A DNA stretch of 45,314 nt. It comes from Nioella sediminis (GTDB taxonomy: Bacteria > Pseudomonadota > Alphaproteobacteria > Rhodobacterales > Rhodobacteraceae). Both the position numbers and the translations under genes were made by a program. Below the pieces are notes generated by a model. It searched no databases. It was not told the DNA's origin and was given only the letters and a program-made list of their open reading frames with translations. Of the stretch, positions 1-7,946 are shown in pieces; position 1 is the stretch's first letter, and every line of letters starts with the position of its first letter. The stretch lies in contig NZ_MNBL01000049.1 in assembly GCF_001879695.1 (NCBI RefSeq), forward strand, positions 1-45,314, in the 5' to 3' direction.

Positions 1-50
1 CCGCCGCAGAGGACGAGTGGCTGATGCTGGAGGACAAGGCCGGCGGCTAG
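1..50 (+). CDS. C-terminal end of a protein, possibly an ABC-F ATPase (partial)
   Basis: An open frame runs in from the left edge and stops at TAG 48-50. The visible peptide is AAEDEWLMLEDKAGG. The acidic, tryptophan-containing helix with a 'W-L-x-L-E' pattern resembles the C-terminal coiled coil of ABC-F family ATPases (Uup/YheS-like), but 15 residues cannot prove this. A repeat-rich intergenic segment follows directly, which fits the end of a transcription unit. Confidence 0.4.
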   Translation, partial: AAEDEWLMLEDKAGG

Positions 51-74
51 GCGCGCCCGAGTCCCCGGCGCAGG

Positions 75-153
75 AATTTTCTTGGAAGAAAATTGGGGGC
101 GCTGCCCCCGTCGCTTCGCTCCTCCCCCGAGGTATTTTTGCCAAGATGAAAGT
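75..153 (+). repeat. Intergenic palindrome-rich element
   Basis: Two inverted repeats lie side by side. The first is AATTTTCTT (75-83), a GG spacer, then AAGAAAATT (86-94). The second is GGGGGC (95-100), GCT, GCCCCC (104-109). About 20 bases later comes GAGGTATTTTTGCCAAGATG (129-148). A diverged copy of that last block lies in reverse orientation at 21501-21534, and an AT-rich palindrome followed by a G-run, of the same design, is at 27575-27640. I read this as one member of a dispersed intergenic repeat family. It may also act as a terminator for the upstream gene. Confidence 0.55.
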
Positions 154-180
154 GGCTTTTCGTCTGCACGCCCGGTGTAC

Positions 181-216
181 GGGGGGTGCACAGGGGGTGT
201 ACAGGGGGCACCCCCC
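181..216. terminator. GC-rich hairpin beside the YdcZ-like gene stop
   Basis: GGGGGGTGC at 181-189 pairs perfectly with GCACCCCCC at 208-216, immediately next to the stop codon of the minus-strand transporter gene. The loop and upstream flank repeat a GTGTACAGGGGG-like unit about three times. There is no clear U tract, so a terminator role is inferred from position. Confidence 0.4.
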
Positions 217-657
217 TTATCTGGCCGCCATCTGGGTCAGGGCGACGCCCGCGGCCATGACCAGAATGCCGCCCGCACGCATGAGGGTGAGCGGCGATTG
301 CGCTGCCCCGAACAGGCCGAAATGGTCGATCATCGCGGCCGAGACGAGCTGGCCCAGAAGCACGAAGAAGACCGCGTTTCCGACCCCGAAATGGGGGGCC
401 ACATAGGTGATGGACAGCACGTAGAAGGCCACCAGAAGCCCAGCAAGAAACAGATGCCAGGGCTGGCCGGACAATCGGGTCAATGCCTGTGGCCCGGTCC
501 CCAGCATGACCACGCAAGTCGCTGAAACAGCGACGATAAACAGGATGAAGGCAGCGGCGGCAGGGGATCCGATATTGGCCCCGAGCCGGGCGTTCAGCGC
601 GGCCAGAAGCGGAATGCCGATGCCCGCGGCCAGCATGATCAGCGCGTGTTGGGTCAT
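217..657 (-). CDS. DMT-superfamily YdcZ-like (DUF606) inner-membrane protein
   Basis: The 146-residue product is almost entirely hydrophobic, with about five membrane segments: residues 5-25, 33-55, 66-85, 92-110 and 122-143. It has the glycine/alanine-rich small-helix character of the YdcZ/DUF606 branch of the drug/metabolite transporter superfamily. These short proteins usually work as a pair of half-units or homo-oligomers. The start at 657 is preferred over 675 because GGAGAG lies at proper spacing before ATG 657. The substrate cannot be read from the sequence. It is transcribed away from the lipoprotein gene at 718-1401 on the same strand with a 60-base gap, so the two may share a transcript. 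Confidence 0.7.
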   Translation of the reverse strand: MTQHALIMLAAGIGIPLLAALNARLGANIGSPAAAAFILFIVAVSATCVVMLGTGPQALTRLSGQPWHLFLAGLLVAFYVLSITYVAPHFGVGNAVFFVLLGQLVSAAMIDHFGLFGAAQSPLTLMRAGGILVMAAGVALTQMAAR

Positions 658-717
658 GTTTCTGCTCTCCTTCATCCGGCGCGCAGGCTGCGGCGGATCG
701 TGAGGAAGCGCAAGGGG

Positions 718-1401
718 CTATGAGCAGATGCCGGGCAGTTCCGCGTCTTCCCATGGCAGCCGGATGTCGGGGCGGCTGATGCGGTCATTGATGGGTGTAA
801 GGTTCAGATAAGGCTGAAGAATCTCTTCCAGTCTTTGGGTCCGCGCACCGCCCGGATCCAGCGCCCGGCAACAGACATATTCCTCGACCAGGCTGGCTTG
901 CTGTTCGTATCCGTAACTGAGGAAATCGGGCGTTTCCGATGGCACATCAAAGAGGTAGGGATCATCGCTGACCCAGTGTTCCGACGCGCCGCGCAGCGGG
1001 TGGTAGCCGGTCACGGCCCGGTTTTGCCATTGCCAGATATGGGTCATCTCATGGGCAAAGAACATTGCCGCCACCAGCCGCAATTCATCCGGGTAGCCTG
1101 CCAGATAATCGTCCAGGTAATAGTCCGGCGTGACCCAGATGCGCCTGAATGTGGCGATTCCGGCCGCGCGGCTTTGAACGGTAAGCCCCTCTGGCGGCGG
1201 GAAAATCCGTTCCCGGCAGGTGACGCGCGGGCGCACGGGGCGGGTATGGCTGCGCAGGCCCACGAGGGGCATTTCAACGATGCGGATCGGGGCCGGATCA
1301 AGCCCGGGCTGAAGCTCTGCCATGAAGACGCGTTCGGCCTCGGTCAGGGGGCGGCCGCAGGCGGTCAGCAGAAGGAGAAGGGTGATGATCCAGCGCAGCA
1401 T
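718..1401 (-). CDS. Lipoprotein with HExxH metalloprotease-like motif
   Basis: The 227-residue protein begins with a short basic/hydrophobic signal and a lipobox L12-T-A-C15, so it is predicted to be lipidated at Cys15 and anchored in the envelope. Residues 117-121 are HEMTH followed by IWQWQ, a context typical of gluzincin-like folds (HELTHVWQ in DUF4157-type proteins). A possible third ligand is E166 in SYGYEQQA, about 45 residues downstream. The remaining sequence matches no family I can name. Zinc binding and peptidase activity are therefore inferences from the motif. Four further cysteines (C62, C177, C178 and one near the C terminus) could form disulfides in the periplasm. Confidence 0.7.
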   Translation of the reverse strand: MLRWIITLLLLLTACGRPLTEAERVFMAELQPGLDPAPIRIVEMPLVGLRSHTRPVRPRVTCRERIFPPPEGLTVQSRAAGIATFRRIWVTPDYYLDDYLAGYPDELRLVAAMFFAHEMTHIWQWQNRAVTGYHPLRGASEHWVSDDPYLFDVPSETPDFLSYGYEQQASLVEEYVCCRALDPGGARTQRLEEILQPYLNLTPINDRISRPDIRLPWEDAELPGICS

Positions 1402-1454
1402 GATCCCAGCCTAGCCGATCTACGGGCCTTCGTCAGCACAGGGTAAACGCGCGG

Positions 1455-1874
1455 TCAGACCACGTAGAAGGTGGCCTGCGCCCGCGCCACGGGTTTGCCG
1501 GAGGGTTCGGCCACCATTTCCGCCTCGACAAAGGCCATGCTCTTGCCGGCCCGCACGATATCGGCCCGGCAGACGATCCAGTCACCGACGCCCGGACGCA
1601 GGAACTGGCAGGTGAAATTCGTGGTGGCGACCGGGCGGAACGATCCGAAGAAGCCGGCCGTTGCCAGGACCATCGTTGTATCGGCCATCGTCATCAGGGC
1701 CTGGCCCGAGATGATCCCGCCAACGCGGGTCAATCGGGCACTGTTGGGCATGCGCGAGATTGTGTGCGACTCACTCACCTCGGTCACATCCAATTGCAGA
1801 TCGCGCACCCAATCGGCGAAATTCTCGCCAAGGAAGCGGTTCAGATCGGCAGGGGAAAGGGTAGGTGTGGTCAT
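1455..1874 (-). CDS. PaaI-family hotdog thioesterase
   Basis: The 139-residue protein has the single hotdog fold layout of PaaI/YbgC-type acyl-CoA thioesterases: an N-terminal helix, then GGIISGQALMTMADTTMVLA (the helix that wraps the sheet and carries the catalytic acid, D in MADTT), then strands TTNFTCQFLRP and ARAQATFYVV. Substrate is probably a medium or aromatic acyl-CoA but cannot be fixed. The start at 1874 gives the family length and has an AGAAGGG sequence 9 bases upstream; the longer frame to 1961 adds a non-conserved arginine-rich stretch. The gene stands alone between the lipoprotein gene and a divergent secreted-protein gene. Confidence 0.8.
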   Translation of the reverse strand: MTTPTLSPADLNRFLGENFADWVRDLQLDVTEVSESHTISRMPNSARLTRVGGIISGQALMTMADTTMVLATAGFFGSFRPVATTNFTCQFLRPGVGDWIVCRADIVRAGKSMAFVEAEMVAEPSGKPVARAQATFYVV

Positions 1875-2092
1875 GGCGCGTGGCCCTTCTATGATCGTCA
1901 ACTCAAGGCTAAGCCGCAGAGAATGCAGGGGCAATCCCCGAACGGTTATCCGATAGCGCAAAGCTGTTCTTGGCTGACGACGCGCCGATTTTGGATGACG
2001 GGGCCGGGTCTGTCAGGGTTTTCCTGTCGGCTCCTCCCAAACCCCCGGCGCAACCTGAAAACCCAATCACCCTGACCCAAGGAATTTGACCC

Positions 2093-2368
2093 ATGAAGAA
2101 ACCTGTTATGACCTTCCTCGCCGCGGCCCTGACGGCTGCCGCCATTGCCCCCGCCGCTTCGGCTGACATCATCGTGCTTGGCTCGCCCTTGCATGTGATC
2201 GAGGACGACGCAAAGCTGACGCCGCTGCCCGAGCCGCGCCCGCTGCCCTTCCCCTTCCCGGTGGTGCTGCCCATGCCGCGTCCGATCCCGATGCCGGACA
2301 CCTGCCTGAGCTGCCCGCCCATGCCGCTGGAGTACACCCCGATCACGCGCACGGTGATCCTGCGCTGA
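2093..2368 (+). CDS. Small secreted proline-rich protein
   Basis: The 91-residue product starts MKKPVMTFLAAALTAAAIAP and has a clear Sec signal peptide with an AxA-type cleavage site at about residues 22-24 (ASA-D). The mature part is about 65 residues, unusually rich in proline (PLPEPRPLPFPFPVVLPMP region) with one CxxC pair (CLSC). An AAGGA motif lies about 9 bases before the ATG. No family is recognised. Proline-rich exported peptides of this size are often envelope structural or binding proteins, but the role is unknown. Confidence 0.6.
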   Translation: MKKPVMTFLAAALTAAAIAPAASADIIVLGSPLHVIEDDAKLTPLPEPRPLPFPFPVVLPMPRPIPMPDTCLSCPPMPLEYTPITRTVILR

Positions 2369-2428
2369 TCGGACAATCCTGACTTTGTCATGCTTCGCCC
2401 CGGGGTGTTCACGCGCCTCGGGGCTATT

Positions 2429-2965
2429 TCAGTCGACATCCCTGAGCCCGATGGACCGCCTCAGCGCATTCATCGCCTGCATATAAGCCTCGTCGATCTG
2501 GTAATCCGTGGGCAACTCGTCAGGGGCGAACATCGGCTCCCAACCCTCGTCCCAGTCATAGCCCGCATGCACCCGCCGGTCCCCCAGATCATGCGTCACC
2601 ACCGCGCGGATTTTCGCGTCTTCGCCTTGCCCCGTGAAGGTATGGAAACAGAGCTGCATGAACTCGAAATGCCGCTGGTAGAAGTCTTCGGACAGCAGGT
2701 GGCGGTAGATATTCACCTCCCGGTCCAGCCGCCGCTTGGTGGCGATCATGTCGGGGGGAGAAATCTCCTTCCAATACCCCACCAGCCGCCGGAAACAGTA
2801 GATCCGGTTCATATCGGGCGCGATGCGGTCGTAGATCTCCAGCCGCTTGGCCAGGATGGGCCGGTTCTGCCACAGCGCCTTGTCGATGGAGGCAAGCCGC
2901 CAGATCAGCGCCCCCGCCAGACCGGCGAAGACAAGGGTAAACAGAACCTGCAACCAAGGGGCCAT
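2429..2965 (-). CDS. Membrane-anchored hypothetical protein
   Basis: The 178-residue protein has one N-terminal transmembrane helix (about residues 5-24, LQVLFTLVFAGLAGALIWRL). A soluble, mostly helical, aromatic-rich domain follows (IYDRIAPDMNRIYCFRRLVGYWKEI; HFEFMQLCFHTFTG). The start has a GGAGG-like element in the upstream bases. I do not recognise a family. The organisation suggests a membrane-tethered cytoplasmic or periplasmic domain. It is tandem with the DUF5765-like membrane protein gene upstream on the same strand (35-base gap), so the two may be co-transcribed. Confidence 0.6.
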   Translation of the reverse strand: MAPWLQVLFTLVFAGLAGALIWRLASIDKALWQNRPILAKRLEIYDRIAPDMNRIYCFRRLVGYWKEISPPDMIATKRRLDREVNIYRHLLSEDFYQRHFEFMQLCFHTFTGQGEDAKIRAVVTHDLGDRRVHAGYDWDEGWEPMFAPDELPTDYQIDEAYMQAMNALRRSIGLRDVD

Positions 2966-3000
2966 GGCATCCTCCCTGTCGTCACGCTAGCAGATGCGGG

Positions 3001-3699
3001 CTATGCCGTCACCGTCCGGCGTATCCACGGGGTGAGCGAGATCAGCACCAGACCGACGGAGAAGAGGCACCAGACCGCCGGCATCTCATTGGGATTGGCG
3101 GTGAGGGAGGCCGCGAGGATCGGGCCGAGCAACGCATGCACCAGCGCGAACCGCCATGCCCCGTAGAAGAGCGGGAAGATGAAGACCGCCAGCAGGTAAT
3201 CGGGGAAGGGCACCCAATGTCGGAACACATCGCCCCCGAACCGTCCTGCGAAATCAGACAGCGGCATGTCCCAGGCAAGGTGCCATGTGCCGGACAGGGT
3301 GCACCATTGCGGCCCGCACAGCGTCGTGCCCGGCACGCACGGGCCAATCGAGGCCATCGGCACCATCCGCATCAGCAACAGGACCGAGATCACCGCCGTC
3401 AGCCCCATGATGGTCCGCCACATCCGGGCCGAGACACCCCCCATGATCGCCATGCCGAAGGCGTTGATGAAGAGAGGTTGCAGCGAGATATGGACGTAGC
3501 TGAGCAGCGCTGAGGCGCGGTTTCCGGTCAGCTCGCATTGGTCGATGGTCTGGTAGCCCCAGACCTGCAGCGCCTCCATCGAGGCGAAAAAGGCCAGCGT
3601 GATCGGGATCGCGGGCGGGTCACCGCGTGTCCAGGTGACGACCGTTGCGGCGGCGCCGACGCCCACCATGGCCAGACTGGCCCCTTCGCTCCAGCACAT
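3001..3699 (-). CDS. Polytopic membrane protein, DUF5765-like
   Basis: The 232-residue protein begins MCWSEGASLAMVGVGAAATV and has about six hydrophobic segments: near residues 8-24, 30-46, 66-88, 95-112, 165-185 and 205-222. The MCWS start and the following Met-Glu-Ala-Leu-Gln motif (SMEALQVWGY) resemble proteins annotated as DUF5765 in Rhodobacteraceae. Conserved cysteine-containing loop CVPGTTLCGPQWC lies between helices 4 and 5. The family has no assigned function. The family name is given from memory and should be treated as tentative. Confidence 0.6.
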   Translation of the reverse strand: MCWSEGASLAMVGVGAAATVVTWTRGDPPAIPITLAFFASMEALQVWGYQTIDQCELTGNRASALLSYVHISLQPLFINAFGMAIMGGVSARMWRTIMGLTAVISVLLLMRMVPMASIGPCVPGTTLCGPQWCTLSGTWHLAWDMPLSDFAGRFGGDVFRHWVPFPDYLLAVFIFPLFYGAWRFALVHALLGPILAASLTANPNEMPAVWCLFSVGLVLISLTPWIRRTVTA

Positions 3700-3989
3700 C
3701 GGCTGCCCCCCCGCTTGTGTGCGTCAACTGTTGCGGGTTGCGGGGGAGTGGTCAAGGGAAAGGGTGGAGCTGTGCCCCCGGTGCGGACTCAAGGCGAAGC
3801 CGCCGCGCCATCGCCGACGCGCCCCCACGCGGAGGCGATTTGGGTAGGGTTAGACGAGACGGAGAGGGAGCGCGGATGTGGCAGCCATAAAGCGCGAGTC
3901 AAAAGGTCAGGATCGCCCCCGCGCGCGTCGTCGATGGCTCGGTTGGTCGCCCTGATCAACCACTATATCCCACCTATCCCGTAATGCTA

Positions 3990-4742
3990 TTAGAGAAATA
4001 ATTCGTTGAACTGACTTATCGCCGAAGCTTCAATTAGTTTGGTTCCGGTTGACTGAGCCAACTCAGTTGCTGATCTGGTAAAGCCACAAGTTGCAATGAC
4101 ACAATAATCTGTGGCGCCCACAAATGTCGCGGCGGCAAAAACTTCCTGAACACAGGAATTGCCAACCGGTTTGGAGAACCGTTTGCACTGAATGGCAACA
4201 ACTTTTTCTCCATAGCTGGCTATAATGTCAACGCCTTGATCTCCAGATGCAGTCGTTACTGTGCAGTTCCAGCCAAGGCGCTCGATTTCTTTAGCACACC
4301 AGTATTCGAACTCAATTGGATCGACTGGGGCTTCACTTTTGTCGGAAATCCCATTCAGAAGCTTCTGCAGTTCGCGTTGCGCAAAGTATATTGTGTCCTC
4401 ATCAGGAGGGATATTGGGAAGGCAAACTCGAAGAAACTCCTCTGCCTCATGTTTTATAAAGCTTTCGTCAAGATCTCCATACTTATTAATGGATTTGTTC
4501 CTTGCGGTTGCAATAATGGTAATCAGCTTTGCGCGCCGTTTTTCCATCTCTTCTTTTATTGATTTCTCACGACTAATTCTAACCGCTTCTTTTATTATTT
4601 TTCTTCGTTCACTTTTTGAAAACTCAGTGCCAGGGCGATCCGCTTTTAGGTCATGCCCTACGCTCATAGTGAATGGTTTGTGTCGTGTTCCACTCGCGCT
4701 TCCGTTCTTCCCTGAAAAGAATCTAGATAGCCAAGACAACAT
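3990..4742 (-). CDS. Mrr-type (type IV) restriction endonuclease
   Basis: The 250-residue protein carries a C-terminal Mrr_cat PD-(D/E)xK nuclease domain at about residues 140-250. The core is GDQGVDIIA (D172) followed by VVAIQCKRFSKPVGN with the QxK motif Q185/K187, and an upstream acid-containing helix IEFEYWCAKEIERLGW (E145/E152). Family members cleave modified DNA or act in defence. The N-terminal 130 residues are lysine/glutamate-rich and helical with no recognised modified-base reader. Base composition is visibly AT-richer than both neighbours and codon use is unlike theirs, which indicates recent transfer. The gene is alone between a housekeeping membrane gene and parE; the 290 bases downstream (3700-3989) hold nothing I can recognise. 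No methyltransferase is nearby, as expected for a type IV enzyme. Confidence 0.8.
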   Translation of the reverse strand: MLSWLSRFFSGKNGSASGTRHKPFTMSVGHDLKADRPGTEFSKSERRKIIKEAVRISREKSIKEEMEKRRAKLITIIATARNKSINKYGDLDESFIKHEAEEFLRVCLPNIPPDEDTIYFAQRELQKLLNGISDKSEAPVDPIEFEYWCAKEIERLGWNCTVTTASGDQGVDIIASYGEKVVAIQCKRFSKPVGNSCVQEVFAAATFVGATDYCVIATCGFTRSATELAQSTGTKLIEASAISQFNELFL

Positions 4743-4762
4743 AGCAATGCGCCTCTAAGCGT

Positions 4763-6724
4763 TCAAACATCCAACTCCTCCACAAACCGCGCGTTCTCCT
4801 GGATATACTGGAAGCGCAGTTCCGGTTTCTTGCCCATCAGGCGTTCCACCAGGTCTCCGGTTTCACCCGGCACCTCGTCGTCAATCGACACGCGGATCAG
4901 TTTGCGCTGCTCGGGGTCCATCGTGGTTTCCTTTAGGTCCTTGGCGTCCATCTCGCCCAGGCCTTTGAAGCGGCTGACGTCGATCTTGCCCTTGCCGCCG
5001 AGCCCCTTGGCGAGCCACGCGTCCCGCTCCGCCTCATCCAGGCAATAGACGCGGCGCGACCCTTGCGTCAGGCGATACAAGGGCGGGCAGGCCAGATAGA
5101 GATGCCCGTGGTCAATCATGGGCCGCATCTGGGTGAAGAAGAAGGTCATCAAGAGCGAGGCGATATGGGCGCCGTCCACATCCGCGTCGGTCATGATGAT
5201 GATCTTGTCATAGCGCAGATCGTCGATGTTGAACTTGGTCCCTACGCCGACGCCCATGGCCTGACACAGATCGTTGATCTCGGCATTGGTGGAAATCTTG
5301 GACCCCGCCGCGCCGAGGACGTTGAGGATCTTGCCGCGCAAGGGCAGCAGCGCCTGCGTTTTCCGATCCCGCGCCATTTTCGCCGATCCGCCCGCCGAGT
5401 CGCCCTCGACAATGAACAGCTCTGTCCCCTCGCGGTTTGAATTGGAACAATCCACCAGCTTGCCGGGCAGGCGCAGCCGCTTGGTGGCGGATTTGCGTTG
5501 CGTTTCCTTCTCCTGCCGTCGGCGCAGACGTTCCTCCGCGCGCAGCACCAGGAAATCGAGGATCGCGCCCGCGGCCTTGGTGTCGGCGGCCAGCCAATTG
5601 TCGAAATGGTCGCGCACGGCGTTTTCAACGAGCCTTTGTGCCTCGGTGGTGGCGAGGCGATCCTTGGTCTGGCCGACAAACTCGGGTTCCCGGATGAAGC
5701 AGCTGACCAGCGCGCAGCCCCCGGTGATCAGATCGTCACGGGTGATCTGCGCGGCCTTCTTGTTGCCGACCAGTTCCCCATAAGCGCGGATGCCTTTCAG
5801 CACGGCGGCCCAGAACCCGGCCTCATGCGTGCCGCCCTCGGGCGTGGGGACGGTGTTACAATAGGACTGGATGAACCCGTCGCGGGACGGCGTCCAATTG
5901 ATCGCCCATTCCACCTTGCCCGGCGTGTTGAACCGTTCCTTGAAATCGACCAGGCCCGCGAAGGGCTGATCGGCGTAGGTGGAGGCCCCCCCGAGCGTTT
6001 CCTTGAGGTAATCGGCCAGACCGCCGGGGAAATGGAAGGTGGCCTCCAGCGGCGTGTCCCCGTCCTCGATGGCCGATTTCCAGCGGATTTCCACGCCAGA
6101 GAAGAGATAGGCCTTGGAGCGAACCATTTTCAGCAGCCGCGCGGGTTTGAACCGGTGATGGCCGAAGATCTGTTCGTCGGGGTGGAAGGTCACGGTGGTG
6201 CCGCGCCGGTTGGGGGCGGCGCCGATGGCCTGAACCGGGCCTTGCGGGATGCCGCGCGAGAACTCCTGCGCGAAAAGCTCGCGGTTGCGCGCGACCTCGA
6301 CCCGCAGGTGATCGGAAAGCGCATTCACGACAGACGCGCCAACCCCGTGCAACCCGCCCGAGGTTTCATAGCTGTCGCCCGAGAATTTGCCGCCTGCGTG
6401 AAGAGTGCACAGGATCACCTCCAGCGCGGACTTGTCGGGGAATTTGGGATGCGGGTCCACCGGCATGCCGCGACCGTTGTCGCGGATGGTGATGGAATGA
6501 TCGCCATGCAGTTCCACCTCGATGCGGCTGGCATGACCGGCCACGGCCTCATCCATGGAGTTGTCGAGGATTTCGGCCACCAGATGATGCAAGGCACGCT
6601 CATCGGTGCCACCGATATACATGCCGGGGCGTTTGCGGACAGGCTCCAACCCCTCCAGAATCTCGATCGAAGAGGCGTCATAGCCCCCATTGTCCACCGC
6701 AGGGGAAAGAAGATCGTCGGCCAT
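4763..6724 (-). CDS. parE: DNA topoisomerase IV subunit B
   Basis: The protein (653 aa from ATG 6724) has the full type IIA B-subunit order. The GHKL ATPase has EILDNSMDEA (around residues 51-60, catalytic Glu51 and Mg-binding Asn55) and GLHGVGASVVNAL. The transducer follows, then the TOPRIM domain with EGDSAGG and TDADVDG. The C-terminal tail ends FQYIQENARFVEELDV, as in ParE rather than GyrB. With ParC it decatenates daughter chromosomes. Length matches alphaproteobacterial ParE. A longer frame to 7039 only adds a glycine-rich stretch over the divergent ppk2 promoter region and is rejected. Confidence 0.95.
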   Translation of the reverse strand: MADDLLSPAVDNGGYDASSIEILEGLEPVRKRPGMYIGGTDERALHHLVAEILDNSMDEAVAGHASRIEVELHGDHSITIRDNGRGMPVDPHPKFPDKSALEVILCTLHAGGKFSGDSYETSGGLHGVGASVVNALSDHLRVEVARNRELFAQEFSRGIPQGPVQAIGAAPNRRGTTVTFHPDEQIFGHHRFKPARLLKMVRSKAYLFSGVEIRWKSAIEDGDTPLEATFHFPGGLADYLKETLGGASTYADQPFAGLVDFKERFNTPGKVEWAINWTPSRDGFIQSYCNTVPTPEGGTHEAGFWAAVLKGIRAYGELVGNKKAAQITRDDLITGGCALVSCFIREPEFVGQTKDRLATTEAQRLVENAVRDHFDNWLAADTKAAGAILDFLVLRAEERLRRRQEKETQRKSATKRLRLPGKLVDCSNSNREGTELFIVEGDSAGGSAKMARDRKTQALLPLRGKILNVLGAAGSKISTNAEINDLCQAMGVGVGTKFNIDDLRYDKIIIMTDADVDGAHIASLLMTFFFTQMRPMIDHGHLYLACPPLYRLTQGSRRVYCLDEAERDAWLAKGLGGKGKIDVSRFKGLGEMDAKDLKETTMDPEQRKLIRVSIDDEVPGETGDLVERLMGKKPELRFQYIQENARFVEELDV

Positions 6725-6940
6725 GCCCATCTGCTCTTTGCTTTGTGCTTTTGATTGGCTGGCAGGGTATCGCAGGGGCGGGGCAGCCGACAAGGGGCAA
6801 CGCAGGATTTTGTGGGGCAGGGGGTGCGGGCCACTATCCACGGGTTTTCCGATGTTTTGTGTCAGTTTCTTGACACCGATCAAGGCGCCTTGCCGCGATC
6901 CGTGCCAGACGATGCGCAGGACAATCAGAAGGAGACCGCA

Positions 6941-7870
6941 ATGACCGCACCCGCAGCCACCGACGCCCAGATCGAAGCCGGACAGACCAACGGGGCCGAC
7001 AAGGGCTTTCCCACGGTGACCACGGATGACATTCGCCATGCGTTCGAAACCGGCGAGTACCCCTATTCCGACAAGCTGCCGCGCAAGGCCTACGAGGCCG
7101 AGAAGGCGCGCATTCAGGCGGAGCTTCTGAAAGTTCAGCTATGGGCGCAGGACACGGGACAGAAATTCGTGATCCTGTTCGAGGGCCGGGACGCGGCGGG
7201 CAAGGGCGGCACGATCAAGCGGTTTACCGAACACCTGAACCCGCGTTTTGCCCGCGTCGTGGCGTTGAATAAACCCACGGACGAGGAACGCGGCCAGTGG
7301 TTCTTTCAACGTTATATCAACCACCTGCCAACCTCGGGCGAAATGGTGTTCTATGACCGCAGCTGGTACAATCGCGCGGGCGTGGAACGCGTCATGGGAT
7401 TCTGCGAGCCGCATGAATATCTTGAATTCATGCGCCAGACCCCGGATCTGGAACGGATGCTGGTGCGCTCGGGCATCCGGCTTTACAAATACTGGTTCTC
7501 GGTCACTCAGGAAGAACAGCGCGCCCGGTTTGCCAGCCGCGAAACCGACCCGCTGAAGCAGTGGAAGCTGAGCCCGATCGACAAGGCGAGCCTTGGCAAA
7601 TGGGACGCCTATACCGAGGCGAAGGAAGCGATGTTCTTTTACACCGACACCGCAGATGCGCCCTGGACGATCATCAAGTCGAACGACAAGAAGCGGGCGC
7701 GCCTAAATACGATGCGTCATTTCCTGTCGACGCTGGACTATCCCGGCAAGGACCATGACATCGCGCAGGCGCCCGATCCGCTGATCGTGGGCCATGCCAG
7801 TCATGTGATCCATGCCTCGGACCATATCCTGGGGGCGTCCCTACACCCTGATCAGCGGCGCGACCGCTGA
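6941..7870 (+). CDS. ppk2: Polyphosphate kinase 2 (class I)
   Basis: The 309-residue protein shows the PPK2 signature set. Walker A is EGRDAAGKGG at 81-90. The lid/catalytic region is SGEMVFYDRSWYNRAGVERV, and RLYKYWFSVTQEEQRARF and DPLKQWKLSPID follow. It transfers phosphate between polyphosphate and nucleoside diphosphates, so it can regenerate GTP/ATP from stored polyphosphate. Length (about 300 aa, one domain) and the R-D-AAGKGG loop fit class I. The start at 6941 has AAGGAG 7 bases upstream; the frame is open further back but lacks conservation there. It is transcribed divergently from parE and followed by a strong hairpin. Confidence 0.9.
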   Translation: MTAPAATDAQIEAGQTNGADKGFPTVTTDDIRHAFETGEYPYSDKLPRKAYEAEKARIQAELLKVQLWAQDTGQKFVILFEGRDAAGKGGTIKRFTEHLNPRFARVVALNKPTDEERGQWFFQRYINHLPTSGEMVFYDRSWYNRAGVERVMGFCEPHEYLEFMRQTPDLERMLVRSGIRLYKYWFSVTQEEQRARFASRETDPLKQWKLSPIDKASLGKWDAYTEAKEAMFFYTDTADAPWTIIKSNDKKRARLNTMRHFLSTLDYPGKDHDIAQAPDPLIVGHASHVIHASDHILGASLHPDQRRDR

Positions 7871-7875
7871 CCGAA

Positions 7876-7904
7876 GAAACGGCGCCCGTTCGGGGCGCCG
7901 TTTC
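7876..7904 (+). terminator. Rho-independent terminator after ppk2
   Basis: A perfect 12-bp stem (GAAACGGCGCCC, 7876-7887, with 7893-7904) and a 5-base loop begin 6 bases after the ppk2 stop. The descending arm ends in GTTTCCTT. The symmetry means it could also serve the convergent pilin-like gene. Confidence 0.8.
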
Positions 7905-7946
7905 CTTCAGACCAGACCGATCCGGGGCAGACAGATGGGGCGTGGC

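Noticed and set aside
181-216. CRISPR or tandem-repeat array from the GTGTACAGGGGG units
   Set aside because: Only about three imperfect units without spacers, better explained as part of a terminator-like hairpin.
1909-2439. Minus-strand frame of 176 codons opposite the secreted proline-rich gene
   Set aside because: The glycine/serine repeats in it are the complement of proline codons of the plus-strand protein, which has a signal peptide and ribosome-binding site.
6725-7039. N-terminal extension of ParE to 7039
   Set aside because: The added 105 residues are glycine/cysteine-rich and not found in ParE. They cover the divergent ppk2 start; MADDLL at 6724 gives family length.
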